DNA of 64,000 bases from Chryseobacterium takakiae (GCF_900129385.1 NZ_FQVO01000008.1:1-64000), one strand, 5' to 3'; counted from the stretch's first letter, positions 1 to 8,792 are shown. Numbers and translations are program-made. Notes: generated by a model from the sequence alone, not told the origin.

Positions 1-63
1 ATTTTCAATGATCGCAAAGAAAATTTCCAAAATAATTTGAATAACAATAATATCAAAAAATGA
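1..63 (+). CDS. 3' end of an upstream reading frame (partial)
   Basis: An open frame enters from the left edge and ends at TGA 61-63. Its visible 20 residues are rich in Asn, Lys and Gln. It overlaps the next start by ATGA (ATG 60-62), the usual arrangement of translationally coupled genes. That overlap is the only evidence that the frame is real; the product cannot be recognised. It could also be chance reading of AT-rich DNA. Confidence 0.3.
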   Translation: MFNDRKENFQNNLNNNNIKK

Positions 64-533
64 AGCCGACTCGTGAAATGAGACGGCTTCTTCTTATAGG
101 AGAATTTCTTGCAAAGAAAGGTTTTATAGTGAAAAATGGAGGATACAGAGGACTTATGGAAGCGGTTTCAAAAGGAGCGTTCCAAAAAGGAGGAATCGTA
201 TTAGGCTATACTTGCAAAAGCTTTGGTAGTACAGAAGGAAATGCTTATTTAACAGAAAATATTGTATGTGAAAACTTATTTGAAAGACTTGAAAAACTTA
301 TAAGCAATACAGATGTTTTTATCATCCAAAAAGGAGGAGTAGGTACATTGTCAGAGTTATTCTTAGCTTTAGATTCAATAAGAAAATTGTCAAAGAAAGA
401 ACGCCCTAGGATTTATCTAATAGGTGAACATTGGCATAAACTAAAAGATATATTAATATCATTTAATCTGCAAAATGATGTAGGATTACTGAAAATAGTT
501 GAAAGTTTAAAAAAATTAAAAGAAAGTCTATAG
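60..533 (+). CDS. LOG-family (SLOG/Rossmann-like) protein, short at the N-terminus
   Basis: 157 aa. The glycine-rich GGYRGLMEAV segment (about residues 27-36) and KGGVGTLSELF (about 91-101) match the two nucleotide-binding loops of LOG/lysine-decarboxylase-like proteins (PGGxGTxxE, here with Lys for Pro). Members bind nucleotides or release cytokinin-type bases; SLOG relatives act as nucleotide sensors. The first strand with its Gly-Ser loop, normally about 10-25 residues before this point, is missing: an in-frame stop at 48-50 blocks any upstream start. The central ExRK signature of active LOG phosphoribohydrolases reads ERLEKL, so catalysis is doubtful. It starts in an ATGA overlap with the preceding frame and lies beside decayed genes, so it may be a truncated accessory gene. 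Confidence 0.6.
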   Translation: MKPTREMRRLLLIGEFLAKKGFIVKNGGYRGLMEAVSKGAFQKGGIVLGYTCKSFGSTEGNAYLTENIVCENLFERLEKLISNTDVFIIQKGGVGTLSELFLALDSIRKLSKKERPRIYLIGEHWHKLKDILISFNLQNDVGLLKIVESLKKLKESL

Positions 534-598
534 GAATTGGATTAGTGAAAGAACAATTAAATTATTTTATTTTATTAACGAATTAAAAGTATTAGGTT

Positions 599-845
599 AT
601 GAAAATTAAAGTTTTAGATTGCTCTATTATTAATAAATCAAAATCAAATCAAAAAATTATTTTTGATATAAAATTTTAGAGAGTGAAAAAGATGTTTTAG
701 TAACAAAAATGATTTATCATTTAAGGTTTTATCTGTAAGACATATAAACCCTCCTATCGAAAATTTTTACCCTTTGATAGTTGATATTGACAATAGTCAT
801 AGTTTTGAAAAATATAAAGGTTTGGTCTTTACAGACGAGAAATAA
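599..845 (+). pseudogene. Small hypothetical gene broken by two frameshifts
   Basis: Starting at ATG 599, three successive frames read as one plausible protein of about 80 aa: MKIKVLDCSIINKSKSNQ, then a +1 step near 675 into ILESEKDVLV, then another near 700 into NDLSFKVLSVRHINPPIENF, ending VFTDEK at TAA 843-845. Each frame stops soon after its segment, and the segments join without overlap. This is what two indels in a once intact gene would look like. A strong hairpin terminator follows. The family is not recognised. Chance frames in AT-rich DNA are the alternative. Confidence 0.4.
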
Positions 846-862
846 ATAACTTCTATAAACTT

Positions 863-893
863 AACCGCTTTCTAATGAGAAAGCGGTTTATAA
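863..893 (+). terminator. Rho-independent terminator
   Basis: A perfect 11-bp stem, AACCGCTTTCT (863-873) with AGAAAGCGGTT (878-888), closes a 4-nt loop and is followed by a T-rich stretch. It lies just after the frameshifted small gene, which supports that gene having once been transcribed. Confidence 0.75.
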
Positions 894-1254
894 TTTCCAC
901 ATTTTTTGAAACAGATTTCGTTAAATATAAACGAATAATTGGGGCTCCCTCTATTAACCAAGTAACAAAACAGAGTTTTTTCACAAACAACCAAGCTTCT
1001 GAACAGAAGACAGTTACAAAAGTTAAAATAATGTAAGAGATTCTATATCAAATCATTCGAAAATTCGAATGATTTGGTGCAGAATTCAAATGATCCTTTT
1101 TAGAAAGAATTTACAAGAAAAAAGTATATTTAAACATCTGATTTTTTCAAAATGCTTCAAAAGAGAAAATGGTCTTTGATATTGATGAAAATAGAAATGA
1201 AAAAGATATAATTAAGTCTTGAATCTAGGTTCTCAGTTCTTGAATCTTTATTTT
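894..1254. other. Intergenic stretch with a 13-bp palindrome, no gene seen
   Basis: No frame longer than a few dozen codons looks coding. It contains a perfect inverted repeat of 13 bp with a 2-nt spacer at 1049-1076 (arm CAAATCATTCGAA) and a short direct repeat of TCTTGAATCT near 1217 and 1238. It lies between the terminator of a decayed small gene and the 3' end of a decayed transposase, so it is probably debris of an accessory region. Confidence 0.5.
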
Positions 1255-2640
1255 TTATGCAGAAATCTTACAGCAGAAATTACGGTTTTCTTCCAGCCTC
1301 TGTGGGTTGGAATTTTCTAAAACCAGCTTGGAATTTGCAAGTTCGGGATTGTTGTGAACTTCGTTTGGAGTATAAATCTTGTGTTTGTAACAAGACGATT
1401 ATTGTTATAATCTTCAATAAAGAATTTCAGTTCCTGATAAATCGTTGTTGAAAGAATTTCTTTAGAACGGAAGTAATATGACTTCATGATCTTGTAAGAT
1501 CCCTCCACAATGGAATTGGAAAATGTAACATCTTTCAAAGCAATCATCTTGTTGATATTGACCTGGCAATTTTTTTGATAAATTCGGCAATCGTTTTGTT
1601 GTTGTTTTCAGATCCACCATCTACAATAAGTTCAAGATTTTGATCTTTCAAATCTACATCAAATTCATTCTTGATGGCTTGCTTTACGGTTTTCATTCTG
1701 ATCTTCGAGCATTTCTTGATAGAAAATATCCCAAGACAGAATCTTTCGAGAAAAGTTGTCGACTACGGTGTAAATGTAGAAGGTAATATTACACAAACTT
1801 TTATATTGGGAAATATCCATATGCCAAGTTTATTCACTATTTTTTTATGTTTCATTAAGGTGTTTATGAATGCTAAAGCATTTCATTCGATCGTTTTGCT
1901 TTGTAAGAGCCTTTCTTTCTAGGTTTCTTCTTAGGCTTTCTGACTTCTGAATATCCGAGTTTTCTAGCGTATTTGTACCAAGTTGGCTACTCCATAGATA
2001 CTACTCCATCACGAATTGCGTTTCCCCCAAATGGAACAGATGCACTAAGTTTTGTGTTTGCTCAGATTCATATATTTTTGAGGACGGAAGTTTCTCTGTT
2101 GGAAATCTGCTTGGGTCTTCGTTTGAAGCATTGTCCAACCAAAGACGCGCTACAAGCAAATTTTCTATCGCTTAACCAAAACAAATATTGCCTTTTTGAA
2201 ATCATCAAAAAACAAAGAATATCTTTTTTAGCAATAGGAAAATCTTCAGAAAGATTTTCGATCAGAGTTACAAAAAAATTTCGATTGGATTTAATGATTC
2301 TTCGGATATTTTCCTTTCCAAGAAGAGTAATCAACGTAATGTATATTCTGGCAAATTGAATGAATGCCTTTCGACTGAAATACAATCGGGGAATCAAGAA
2401 ATACTTTGGTGTCTTCCAGATTATTCCGAATGCTTTTGGAAAATTCAGATCCAATATATTTTTCGGATTTTCATTTTTCCAATAATCAGAAGTAGAAGCC
2501 AGAATTTCTCTGATGAATCTTTGTGGCAAAACTTCATTCTGAACTCCTAAAGCATAACAGGTTTTGATATCCGTATGATACTTTCTATATTTTTCATCGT
2601 GTGTTTGGCAAAATCTATAATTCTCAAAATTATTATTTCA
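1255..2640 (-). pseudogene. IS transposase pseudogene (DDE integrase-core type)
   Basis: On the minus strand a transposase can be followed through at least four frame changes. The N-terminal part begins near 2640 (NNFENYRFCQTHDEKYRKYH). It continues to RRPKQISNRETSVLKN near 2070, then GNAIRDGVVSM, an in-frame TAG and KYARKLGYSEVRKPKKKPRK (about 1905-2020). The catalytic core follows with WHMDIS, VVDNFSRKIL and VDGGSENNN (about 1605-1830), then SNSIVEG. It ends with YTPNEVHNNPELANSKLV and a TAA at 1255-1257. The three Asp/Glu core segments are present, but frameshifts and the stop make it dead. The style resembles integrase-core transposases common in flavobacteria. Terminal inverted repeats were not identified. 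Confidence 0.8.
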
Positions 2641-2715
2641 AATATTCGAATCCAAAACCAACAGGCTTCGAGCCCTGCAAGATTGTAAATCAAGCTAATT
2701 TGCTGAATATCATCA

Positions 2716-2750
2716 CTAAGCGGTTCGAGTTCCTGTTAATAGGAGGAGCA
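2716..2750 (+). other. Possible degraded tRNA 3' fragment
   Basis: A T-loop-like GGTTCGAGT (2722-2730) is followed after a short spacer by GGAGGAGCA (2742-2750), resembling a tRNA T arm and acceptor end with a discriminator base. A terminator follows at once, as after real tRNA genes. No 5' half, anticodon arm or paired T stem can be folded, so this is at best a remnant, such as an att-like duplicate left by an integrated element. Confidence 0.2.
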
Positions 2751-2780
2751 AAAAGACTTACAGCAATGTAGGTCTTTTTT
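2750..2780 (+). terminator. Rho-independent terminator
   Basis: A 12-bp stem with one G-U pair, AAAAAGACTTAC (2750-2761) with GTAGGTCTTTTT (2768-2779), closes a 6-nt loop. A-rich and T-rich flanks make it usable in both directions. Confidence 0.75.
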
Positions 2781-2955
2781 GTTTTATTCCACATCCGTTA
2801 CTTTAACAAAATAATAACAACTCCAACACACCACAACACCATTATTTCATTACATTTGCAGTTTTGTATTTATTTACTTGAAAAATTAAATATTATTGAA
2901 CCATTACAATAAATCTGCATACTTTTTGTTTATGCAATAGCTTGAAGAACAACAA

Positions 2956-5484
2956 ATGTTAATTAACAGACCGCGATATTATCCCTTTTTAATTTTTATC
3001 CTCCTTTCCCATTTTGTACATGCCCAAAATGCAGCCAGCGGAAAAATTATAGACGCCAAAACCAATAAAGAAATTAGCGGCGTAGACGTTTTCATTAACG
3101 AAAGCAATAAGCCGGCAATTACAACAACTTCCGGTAACTTCATGGTTCAGTCGGACAGTATTATTTATAAGCTGAAGTTTTTAAGAAAAAATTATTCTTT
3201 AGAAACCGTAGATGTTACTCCTGAAAACGCCACTAATATTTTCGTAAAACTTTCACAGGAAAAAGTTAGCAATATCGAAGAAGTTGTCATCCACAACGAA
3301 AAACCGAAGTACAAAAATAAAAGGGAAAACCCGGCTTATGCCATCATGCAGAAAGTCTGGGCCAGGAAAAGAAATAACGGATTGGATAAATTCGATACGT
3401 ATACTTATAAAGAGTATGAAAAAATCCAGTTTGACGCCAACAACCTGGACAGCGCCTTTATGAAACGGAAAATTTTCAATAAGCTTGAATTTATTTTCGA
3501 TTATAAAGATTCTACCGCCAGCGGAAAAATAGGACTTCCCGTATTCCTGAACGAAGCCGTTTATGAGAACTACGGCGAAAACAAGCCCTCCAAAAGAACA
3601 AAAAGACTTTTGGTTGCACAAAAAACATCCGGATTTCAGGATAACCAGATCGTAACGCTTACTGCTAAAAACCTGTACCGTGATATTAATATCTATGATA
3701 ATACTTTAAATTATTTCGACATCGGGTTTCCGAGTCCTGTGGGAGAAACGGGTTTCAGCACGTATGATTATAATTTAATTGACACCGTTTCTGTTCGCGG
3801 AGAAAATGCTTTTAAGATCAGGTATCAGCCGAAAAGAACGGAAGTTCTCGCCTTTCAAGGATATTTGTATATTGATACGGACAGCTATGCCGTGTTGGGC
3901 GCCACTTTAAAATCTACCCAGAAAATCAACGTTAATTTTATTAACGGAATTTCTACCGAACTGGAATACGATAATCCTGATGAAAACACCTTCTTGCCAA
4001 GAAAATTTGTTACGGAAATTGAAATGACGCCGTTCTCCAAAAAGAAAACTGCCAAAAGTATAGTTGCCAAACGTTCAGTCGATTATTCTGAATACGAATT
4101 CAATAAACCTCTTGAAGACAAAGTTTTCAAACGTACGGAAGAAGAATATTCCGATAGTTTTACAGACAAGGATGACGCTTACTGGCTTAAAGCCAGACCG
4201 GATTCTTTATCCAAATCCGAGCAGGGAATTTATGATATGCTTGACAAACTTCAGCAGACTCCGAAATTCAACAGAATAGTAAAGCTGTATGAAACATTGG
4301 GTTCAGGATATTATAATGTAAAAAAATTAGGTATTGATATAGGTCCGATATTCTCTGTTTACGGAAAAAATGAGGTAGAAGGCGACAGAATACGTTTGGG
4401 TGCAAGAACCTATTTCACAAGAAATGACCCATGGAGAGTACAATTTTATACAGCTTATGGCTTTAAAGACCAACAGGTAAAATACGGGGCAGAAGCAAGA
4501 TTCATGTTTAACAGGGTCAACCGTTTTACAATTGGAGCAGGAACCCGAAGAGATGTTCTTCAGCTCGGAGTACAGCTTACCAACGACGATGGAATTATGG
4601 CCAGAACATTTGCTTCATCAACCATTTTTGCGAGGGGAGACAACGCTTCTTTAAGTTCTCTTAATCAGACAAATGTTTTTACCTCTATTGAGCCGTGGAA
4701 AAACTTCCAGATCCGACTCGACGGGACCATGCAGAGCATTAAATCTGCCAATCCGGACGGTTTCAGCCTGATGTACTATAAAGATGGTGCTTTAAGGAAA
4801 ACAACAAACGATTCGCACTTTACGTTGAGTCTGATCGCAAGACCGGGCGCAAAATTTTCCCAAACCGGAATCGATCGTTATGAGCATGGAACTCTGGCTC
4901 CGACCATTGTGTTAAAATATACGAGAGGAATTGAAGGATTATTCGGATCAGACTTTAATTATAACAAACTGCAGTTCCTCTTTTACAAGCCGTTCTTAGT
5001 CGGAAGCTGGGGAAAGCTGCAGGTTAATTTCGAAGCCGGAAAGAACTTCGACACCGTTCCTCTGGCTTTACAGAATATAATCCCCGGAAACCAGTCGTAC
5101 AGTCTTGCGCAGAATACTTTTGCCCAGCTGAATTATTATGAATTCGTAGCAGATACTTACTCTACACTTCACCTGGAACATCATTTCAATGGCAAGATTC
5201 TTTCCTTTATTCCATTAATTAAAAAACTGAAATTGAGAGAGATTGCTTTTATAAGAGGCGCTTACGGAACACTGAGCGACGCATCTAAAGCCATTAATGT
5301 AGAAGGATTTAAATACTCTGCTCCAACCGATCATATCTATTATGAATATGGATTCGGAATCGAAAATATCGGTTTTGGAAACCTGAGAATTTTCAGGGTA
5401 GATTTTAACTGGCGGGGCAACTATCTTGACCGTCCTGACATTTCCACCTTCGGCATCAAAGCTGGATTCCAGGTTAACTTCTAG
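2956..5484 (+). CDS. DUF5686/carboxypeptidase-regulatory-like outer-membrane protein
   Basis: 842 aa. A signal peptide (about 1-23, ending HFVHAQ) is followed by a CarboxypepD_reg-like beta-sandwich (about 27-95, starting ASGKIIDAKTNKEISGVDVF). A long DUF5686 region runs from about residue 105 to the end, rich in alternating beta-strand patterns and ending in an aromatic outer-membrane-type strand (AGFQVNF). The architecture resembles a TonB-dependent receptor without the plug. Members are widespread in Bacteroidota, and the function is not established. It is monocistronic, with an upstream TACATTTG -7 candidate and a strong terminator just after the stop. The start is the ATG just before the basic signal-peptide region. 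Confidence 0.85.
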   Translation: MLINRPRYYPFLIFILLSHFVHAQNAASGKIIDAKTNKEISGVDVFINESNKPAITTTSGNFMVQSDSIIYKLKFLRKNYSLETVDVTPENATNIFVKLSQEKVSNIEEVVIHNEKPKYKNKRENPAYAIMQKVWARKRNNGLDKFDTYTYKEYEKIQFDANNLDSAFMKRKIFNKLEFIFDYKDSTASGKIGLPVFLNEAVYENYGENKPSKRTKRLLVAQKTSGFQDNQIVTLTAKNLYRDINIYDNTLNYFDIGFPSPVGETGFSTYDYNLIDTVSVRGENAFKIRYQPKRTEVLAFQGYLYIDTDSYAVLGATLKSTQKINVNFINGISTELEYDNPDENTFLPRKFVTEIEMTPFSKKKTAKSIVAKRSVDYSEYEFNKPLEDKVFKRTEEEYSDSFTDKDDAYWLKARPDSLSKSEQGIYDMLDKLQQTPKFNRIVKLYETLGSGYYNVKKLGIDIGPIFSVYGKNEVEGDRIRLGARTYFTRNDPWRVQFYTAYGFKDQQVKYGAEARFMFNRVNRFTIGAGTRRDVLQLGVQLTNDDGIMARTFASSTIFARGDNASLSSLNQTNVFTSIEPWKNFQIRLDGTMQSIKSANPDGFSLMYYKDGALRKTTNDSHFTLSLIARPGAKFSQTGIDRYEHGTLAPTIVLKYTRGIEGLFGSDFNYNKLQFLFYKPFLVGSWGKLQVNFEAGKNFDTVPLALQNIIPGNQSYSLAQNTFAQLNYYEFVADTYSTLHLEHHFNGKILSFIPLIKKLKLREIAFIRGAYGTLSDASKAINVEGFKYSAPTDHIYYEYGFGIENIGFGNLRIFRVDFNWRGNYLDRPDISTFGIKAGFQVNF

Positions 5485-5492
5485 AAAAAAAT

Positions 5493-5522
5493 AAAATCTC
5501 CTTCGTAAAGGAGATTTTTTAT
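5493..5522 (+). terminator. Rho-independent terminator
   Basis: An 11-bp perfect stem, AAAATCTCCTT (5493-5503) with AAGGAGATTTT (5508-5518), and a T run. It ends the DUF5686 gene and, read in reverse, could also end the minus-strand peptide gene whose stop is at 5525. Confidence 0.85.
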
Positions 5523-5524
5523 TG

Positions 5525-5710
5525 TTAAGATTCTGCAGGATAATCTTTACATCCGTTACAATGTGCTACAATATAAACAATATTGCACGGAGGCCTTTCT
5601 CCTTCCGGGATACTGCAATAAATATTACATGGCAAACATTCTTTTACAGGAGCAATACCTCCTGTAACTTCTTTAAGATCCTGTCTTGTGATTTTCTTTA
5701 GATTTTTCAT
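5525..5710 (-). CDS. Bacteriocin-like GG-leader small peptide
   Basis: 61 aa. The N-terminal leader MKNLKKITRQDLKEVTGG ends in a double glycine, as in precursors cleaved by C39-peptidase ABC exporters. The core (19-61) has six cysteines, several in CxxC-like spacing (CLPC, CNGC). The peptide of 53 aa encoded at 22762 has the same leader pattern and a similar 5' leader sequence, so the two are paralogues. Such peptides are common in Chryseobacterium and are called bacteriocin-like; their activity is unknown. No maturase, exporter or immunity gene is adjacent. It could be antimicrobial, a signal, or a metal-binding secreted peptide. Confidence 0.8.
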   Translation of the reverse strand: MKNLKKITRQDLKEVTGGIAPVKECLPCNIYCSIPEGERPPCNIVYIVAHCNGCKDYPAES

Positions 5711-5784
5711 ATCAGTTAAATTTTGTTTGATTGGATGTTAAATATAAGAAATATATTCGTTTCCAATTATGATTTGATAAAAAT

Positions 5785-5812
5785 AAAAAACCTCAGCAAT
5801 TTATTGCTGAGG
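5785..5812 (-). terminator. Terminator of rplU-rpmA
   Basis: Stem CCTCAGCAA (5791-5799) with TTGCTGAGG (5804-5812). Read on the minus strand, a run of T follows the hairpin. It lies 26 nt beyond the rpmA stop. Confidence 0.85.
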
Positions 5813-5837
5813 CTGTTTTTATGAAAACGCGTATTAA

Positions 5838-6095
5838 CTATGCGTTTGTTTCTACAGATACGTAAGATCTGTTATTTGCTTTCTTTCTGAAAACTACTTT
5901 ACCATCTACTAAAGCGAACAAAGTGTGGTCTTTACCGATTCCCACGTTTGCACCTGGGTGGTGTTGCGTACCTCTTTGTCTAACAATAATATTACCGGCA
6001 ATAGCTTCCTGACCACCGAAAATCTTTACCCCTAATCTTTTAGAGTGAGATTCTCTACCGTTTTTGGAACTACCAACTCCTTTCTTATGTGCCAT
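5838..6095 (-). CDS. rpmA: 50S ribosomal protein L27
   Basis: 85 aa, normal length for L27. It opens [20 protein letters not shown] with the conserved basic tail that reaches the peptidyl-transferase centre, followed by LGVKIFGGQ and the [20 protein letters not shown] core. The N-terminus is the direct MAHKKG form without the cleavable extension found in Firmicutes. It is second in the rplU-rpmA operon, 28 nt after rplU, and ends in a strong terminator. Confidence 0.98.
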   Translation of the reverse strand: MAHKKGVGSSKNGRESHSKRLGVKIFGGQEAIAGNIIVRQRGTQHHPGANVGIGKDHTLFALVDGKVVFRKKANNRSYVSVETNA

Positions 6096-6123
6096 TTTAT
6101 TTTAAGGTTTTTTGGTTTAACAA

Positions 6124-6513
6124 TTATTCTGCACTTTCAGCAGCTTCAGCATCTGCCTTTTTTGTTGTTTTTTTAGCAGGCTTTTCTGCTTTTTTAGCTC
6201 CTTCAAATCCTGTAATACCAGTAATCTGAATTTGAGTTAATGATTGTCTGTGACCGTTTTTCACTTTGTAACCTTTTCTTCTTTTCTTTTTGAAAATGAT
6301 TACTTTATCAGCTTTTACATGGTCCAGGATCTCTGCCTCTACAGTGATTCCGCTTACAGCTGGGGCGCCTACAGTGATTGCTCCGTTTACAGTAAGAAGT
6401 ACTTTATCGAAAGATACTTTACCTCCTTTGTCTCCTGATAAACGGTTTACAAACAACTTCTGGTCTTGCTCAACTTTGTATTGAAGCCCTGCTATTTCTA
6501 CAATTGCAAACAT
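6124..6513 (-). CDS. rplU: 50S ribosomal protein L21
   Basis: 129 aa. MFAIVEIAGLQYKVEQDQ is the L21 N-terminal strand, and KKKRRKGYKVKNGHRQ is the conserved rRNA-binding segment (about 77-92). The last 25 or so residues form a Lys/Ala then acidic tail (ending AEAAESAE) beyond the usual 103-aa bacterial L21; such tails are frequent in flavobacteria. It is first gene of the rplU-rpmA operon and has a good Bacteroidota promoter 31 nt upstream. Confidence 0.98.
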   Translation of the reverse strand: MFAIVEIAGLQYKVEQDQKLFVNRLSGDKGGKVSFDKVLLTVNGAITVGAPAVSGITVEAEILDHVKADKVIIFKKKRRKGYKVKNGHRQSLTQIQITGITGFEGAKKAEKPAKKTTKKADAEAAESAE

Positions 6514-6543
6514 TGTTTATAAAATTTTTAGTTATTCGAGGTG

Positions 6544-6576
6544 CAAATATAAGAAATATTTTCTAATCTCCTCAAA
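6544..6576 (-). promoter_or_regulatory. rplU promoter
   Basis: Minus-strand -33 TTTG (6576-6573) and -7 TATATTTG (6551-6544) are separated by 21 nt, matching the Bacteroidota sigma-A pattern TTTG/TAnnTTTG. The -7 box ends 30 nt before the rplU ATG. Confidence 0.75.
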
Positions 6577-6690
6577 TTCAATCCAATCTTTTTTAATTAA
6601 AATTTTAACTATGTTTTGAATAATTTATCACAATAAAGTGATATTATTTTCCGTTAAATAATATATCTTCGCTAAACCAAAATATTTTAT

Positions 6691-7578
6691 ATGAAAAGAA
6701 ACTTTAATTTCCGTATCCTTGCGGGAGCAATTGCTGCACTTTCGTTGTCAGCATGTAACAACGACACACTGGAAACTCCGGTACAGCCAGAACAACAAAT
6801 CGAAAGCCAGAAAATTGAACAGCCCAACGCATTAGAAAAAGTGTGTTATTATGTAGATCAAAACTGGAGTTCTTCTGCTGTTTTGCTGACGTATTTACAA
6901 AATTCCACGGACACAAATTTTATGAATTCGCAAATGACAAAAATTGCGAGTCTTTGGGGAAGGAGCAATCCCACACTCCGTTTTGTGAACGATCCTTCCA
7001 ATTATAACTCCACGTATAATGCAATCTCCTACTCTTCGGGGAAAATTTACTATGGCTATGCGATTTACTATGACGCCAAATCTAAAGGCGGGGATATTGT
7101 TAACGCTATGATTTTAGCGCACGAATATGGCCACCAGCTGCAATATATCTTTGGGCTTCCCTCTGTTTATGAATCTACGGCGAGACCTAATGAGCTTGAA
7201 GCAGACGGGTTTGCCGGATATTATTTGAGAAGACCGAACGGCTACAACCAGACAAGCTTTACCCAAATTGCAGCAGCTTATGAGTTTGCTCAAAGCATCG
7301 GAGACTACCAGACGAATAGTCCGGGACACCACGGAACACCGCCACAAAGAAGATCCGCTGTACGTCTGGGTTTCCTTTTAGGACAATATGATCTTACCGC
7401 ATCAGCATTTGATTATAATTTTTTCTATTATTATCAAGGCGTTTTAAACGGAACTTATAAAACCGCAAAAAATTCTCAATATCCAGAGCTTGATGCATAC
7501 ATGAGCCAATATCTTGATGAATTGAAAAAAATCCAGACAGGAGAAATTTCTGCTGAAGATTTCAAAAATTTAAAGTAA
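6691..7578 (+). CDS. HExxH zinc-metallopeptidase lipoprotein
   Basis: 295 aa. A lipoprotein signal with lipobox LSAC (Cys about 22) implies envelope anchoring. The catalytic zinc motif HEYGHQ lies at about residues 144-149 in the context LAHEYGHQLQYIFG, and a downstream NELEADGFAG segment (about 167-176) supplies the likely third zinc ligand. This is typical of neutral-zinc-metallopeptidase-like lipoproteins of Bacteroidota. The substrate is unknown. It stands alone, divergent from rplU, with a hairpin terminator after it. Confidence 0.8.
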   Translation: MKRNFNFRILAGAIAALSLSACNNDTLETPVQPEQQIESQKIEQPNALEKVCYYVDQNWSSSAVLLTYLQNSTDTNFMNSQMTKIASLWGRSNPTLRFVNDPSNYNSTYNAISYSSGKIYYGYAIYYDAKSKGGDIVNAMILAHEYGHQLQYIFGLPSVYESTARPNELEADGFAGYYLRRPNGYNQTSFTQIAAAYEFAQSIGDYQTNSPGHHGTPPQRRSAVRLGFLLGQYDLTASAFDYNFFYYYQGVLNGTYKTAKNSQYPELDAYMSQYLDELKKIQTGEISAEDFKNLK

Positions 7579-7603
7579 CATTCATTTTCGATATATCTTT
7601 CTT

Positions 7604-7631
7604 AGAGGCAGGATAATTCCGGCCTCTTTTC
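7604..7631 (+). terminator. Probable terminator
   Basis: AGAGGCAGG (7604-7612) pairs with CCGGCCTCT (7619-7627) with one mismatch, followed by TTTTC. It lies 26 nt after the zinc-peptidase stop. Confidence 0.6.
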
Positions 7632-7684
7632 TTTTAAAATATTTCATAAAGTTTATTTACTTTTGATGCATTATCTATAATATA

Positions 7685-8776
7685 ATGAAAAGAGATCTCT
7701 ATATTGATTTTGCAAAAGGGCTGGCAACACTCTCTATCATATTTATCCATACGGCTTTCTGGTCCGGACAATTTTATATTCCGGCAGAAGTAAGAGTATT
7801 TTCTTTGGTTTTTGATGTGGCACTTTTTTATGCATTAAGCGGTATAACTTCAGGCTCCAATATTGAAAAGACTTTTTACAGATTACTGAAACTGCAGATC
7901 ACGTACATGATCTTCGTTACTTTTCTGTTTTTCCTTGATTATTTCTTTAAAATTTTTGGCCTGAATTTTTTCTCTCTGGAATGGTTAAAACATTTTTATT
8001 CCACCTTTGGATCAAAATATACAATTAACAGTATCTCTACCGTCCCACAATGGGAAAATCTCGGCAACTGGTATCTTCATCAATACACCAATGCAGATAC
8101 TTTTCCCGTAGTCATGGGAAGTTTCTGGTATCTGAAAGTGTATTTTATTCTGACGGTTTTCGGAGTATTGATTTTACGGTTTTTCCCTAAACATATCAAC
8201 TGGTTTATTGCTTTATGTGTTGCTTTAACACTACTGTTTAATATTTTCCCTGAAATATATCCTAACGGACAGGTAGGTTATGTTGCCTTTTATCTGGCCG
8301 TTTTTCTGATTGGCAATAGAATGAAAGGCAAAAAAGTACCCGGTAAAATGATTCCGGTTTTATACGCTTTGGTTGCGGTAGGGTTAATGTGGATGTTCTG
8401 GTATTATGGAAATGAGATCTTTTATAAGATCAACAGAAATAAATTCCCGCCTAAAATTCCGTACATTATCTGGGCGATGTTTTCTCTGGTAACGTTGTTC
8501 GTATTTTATAACCGGTTAAAAATTTCGGCTGAAAGCTTTGTAACGTATATTGGTAAAAACGCCATCTTTTTTTACTTTGCCCAGGGAATAAGTTCCTCGC
8601 TCGTTTATTTTTTGGTAGTTCCCTTAAAAGAAAAAATGTCTTGGTGGGTTTTAATGATACTAATTTATATCATTAATGTTTTTCTGGCATTCGGGATTTC
8701 AGCTGTATTAAAGAAAGTAGACAGCTTTGGATGGAATATTTTGGAAATACTAAGAAAAAAAACTGCTATTAAATAG
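7685..8776 (+). CDS. Acyltransferase-3-family integral membrane protein
   Basis: 363 aa with about ten hydrophobic helices. The start MKRDLYIDFAKGLATLSIIFIHT carries the family's DxxKGxxxxxVxxxH-type signature: first helix with the conserved His of O-acyltransferases. Relatives transfer acyl groups to cell-surface glycans or act as glucan succinylases. The substrate cannot be read from the sequence, and no glycan gene is adjacent. It is monocistronic; its terminator begins inside the last codons. Confidence 0.75.
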   Translation: MKRDLYIDFAKGLATLSIIFIHTAFWSGQFYIPAEVRVFSLVFDVALFYALSGITSGSNIEKTFYRLLKLQITYMIFVTFLFFLDYFFKIFGLNFFSLEWLKHFYSTFGSKYTINSISTVPQWENLGNWYLHQYTNADTFPVVMGSFWYLKVYFILTVFGVLILRFFPKHINWFIALCVALTLLFNIFPEIYPNGQVGYVAFYLAVFLIGNRMKGKKVPGKMIPVLYALVAVGLMWMFWYYGNEIFYKINRNKFPPKIPYIIWAMFSLVTLFVFYNRLKISAESFVTYIGKNAIFFYFAQGISSSLVYFLVVPLKEKMSWWVLMILIYIINVFLAFGISAVLKKVDSFGWNILEILRKKTAIK

Positions 8777-8786
8777 CAGTTTTATT
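8759..8786 (+). terminator. Bidirectional terminator overlapping a gene end
   Basis: Stem AAAACTGCTA (8759-8768) with TAGCAGTTTT (8774-8783). The acyltransferase stop codon (8774-8776) is part of the stem. A-rich and T-rich flanks let it serve the convergent minus-strand gene (stop at 8793) too. Confidence 0.8.
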
Positions 8787-8792
8787 ATTTTA

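Larger units (their letters stand above)
2641..2955. other. Intergenic stretch between IS remnant and DUF5686 gene
   Basis: It holds a tRNA-like 3' fragment, a terminator, and a TAnnTTTG match (TACATTTG, 2851-2858) that could be the -7 box for the DUF5686 gene, about 100 nt before its ATG. No protein gene is seen here. Confidence 0.45.

Noticed and set aside
1973..2359. 128-codon plus-strand frame in the IS remnant
   Set aside because: The minus strand of the same stretch reads as transposase segments, which explains the open frame.
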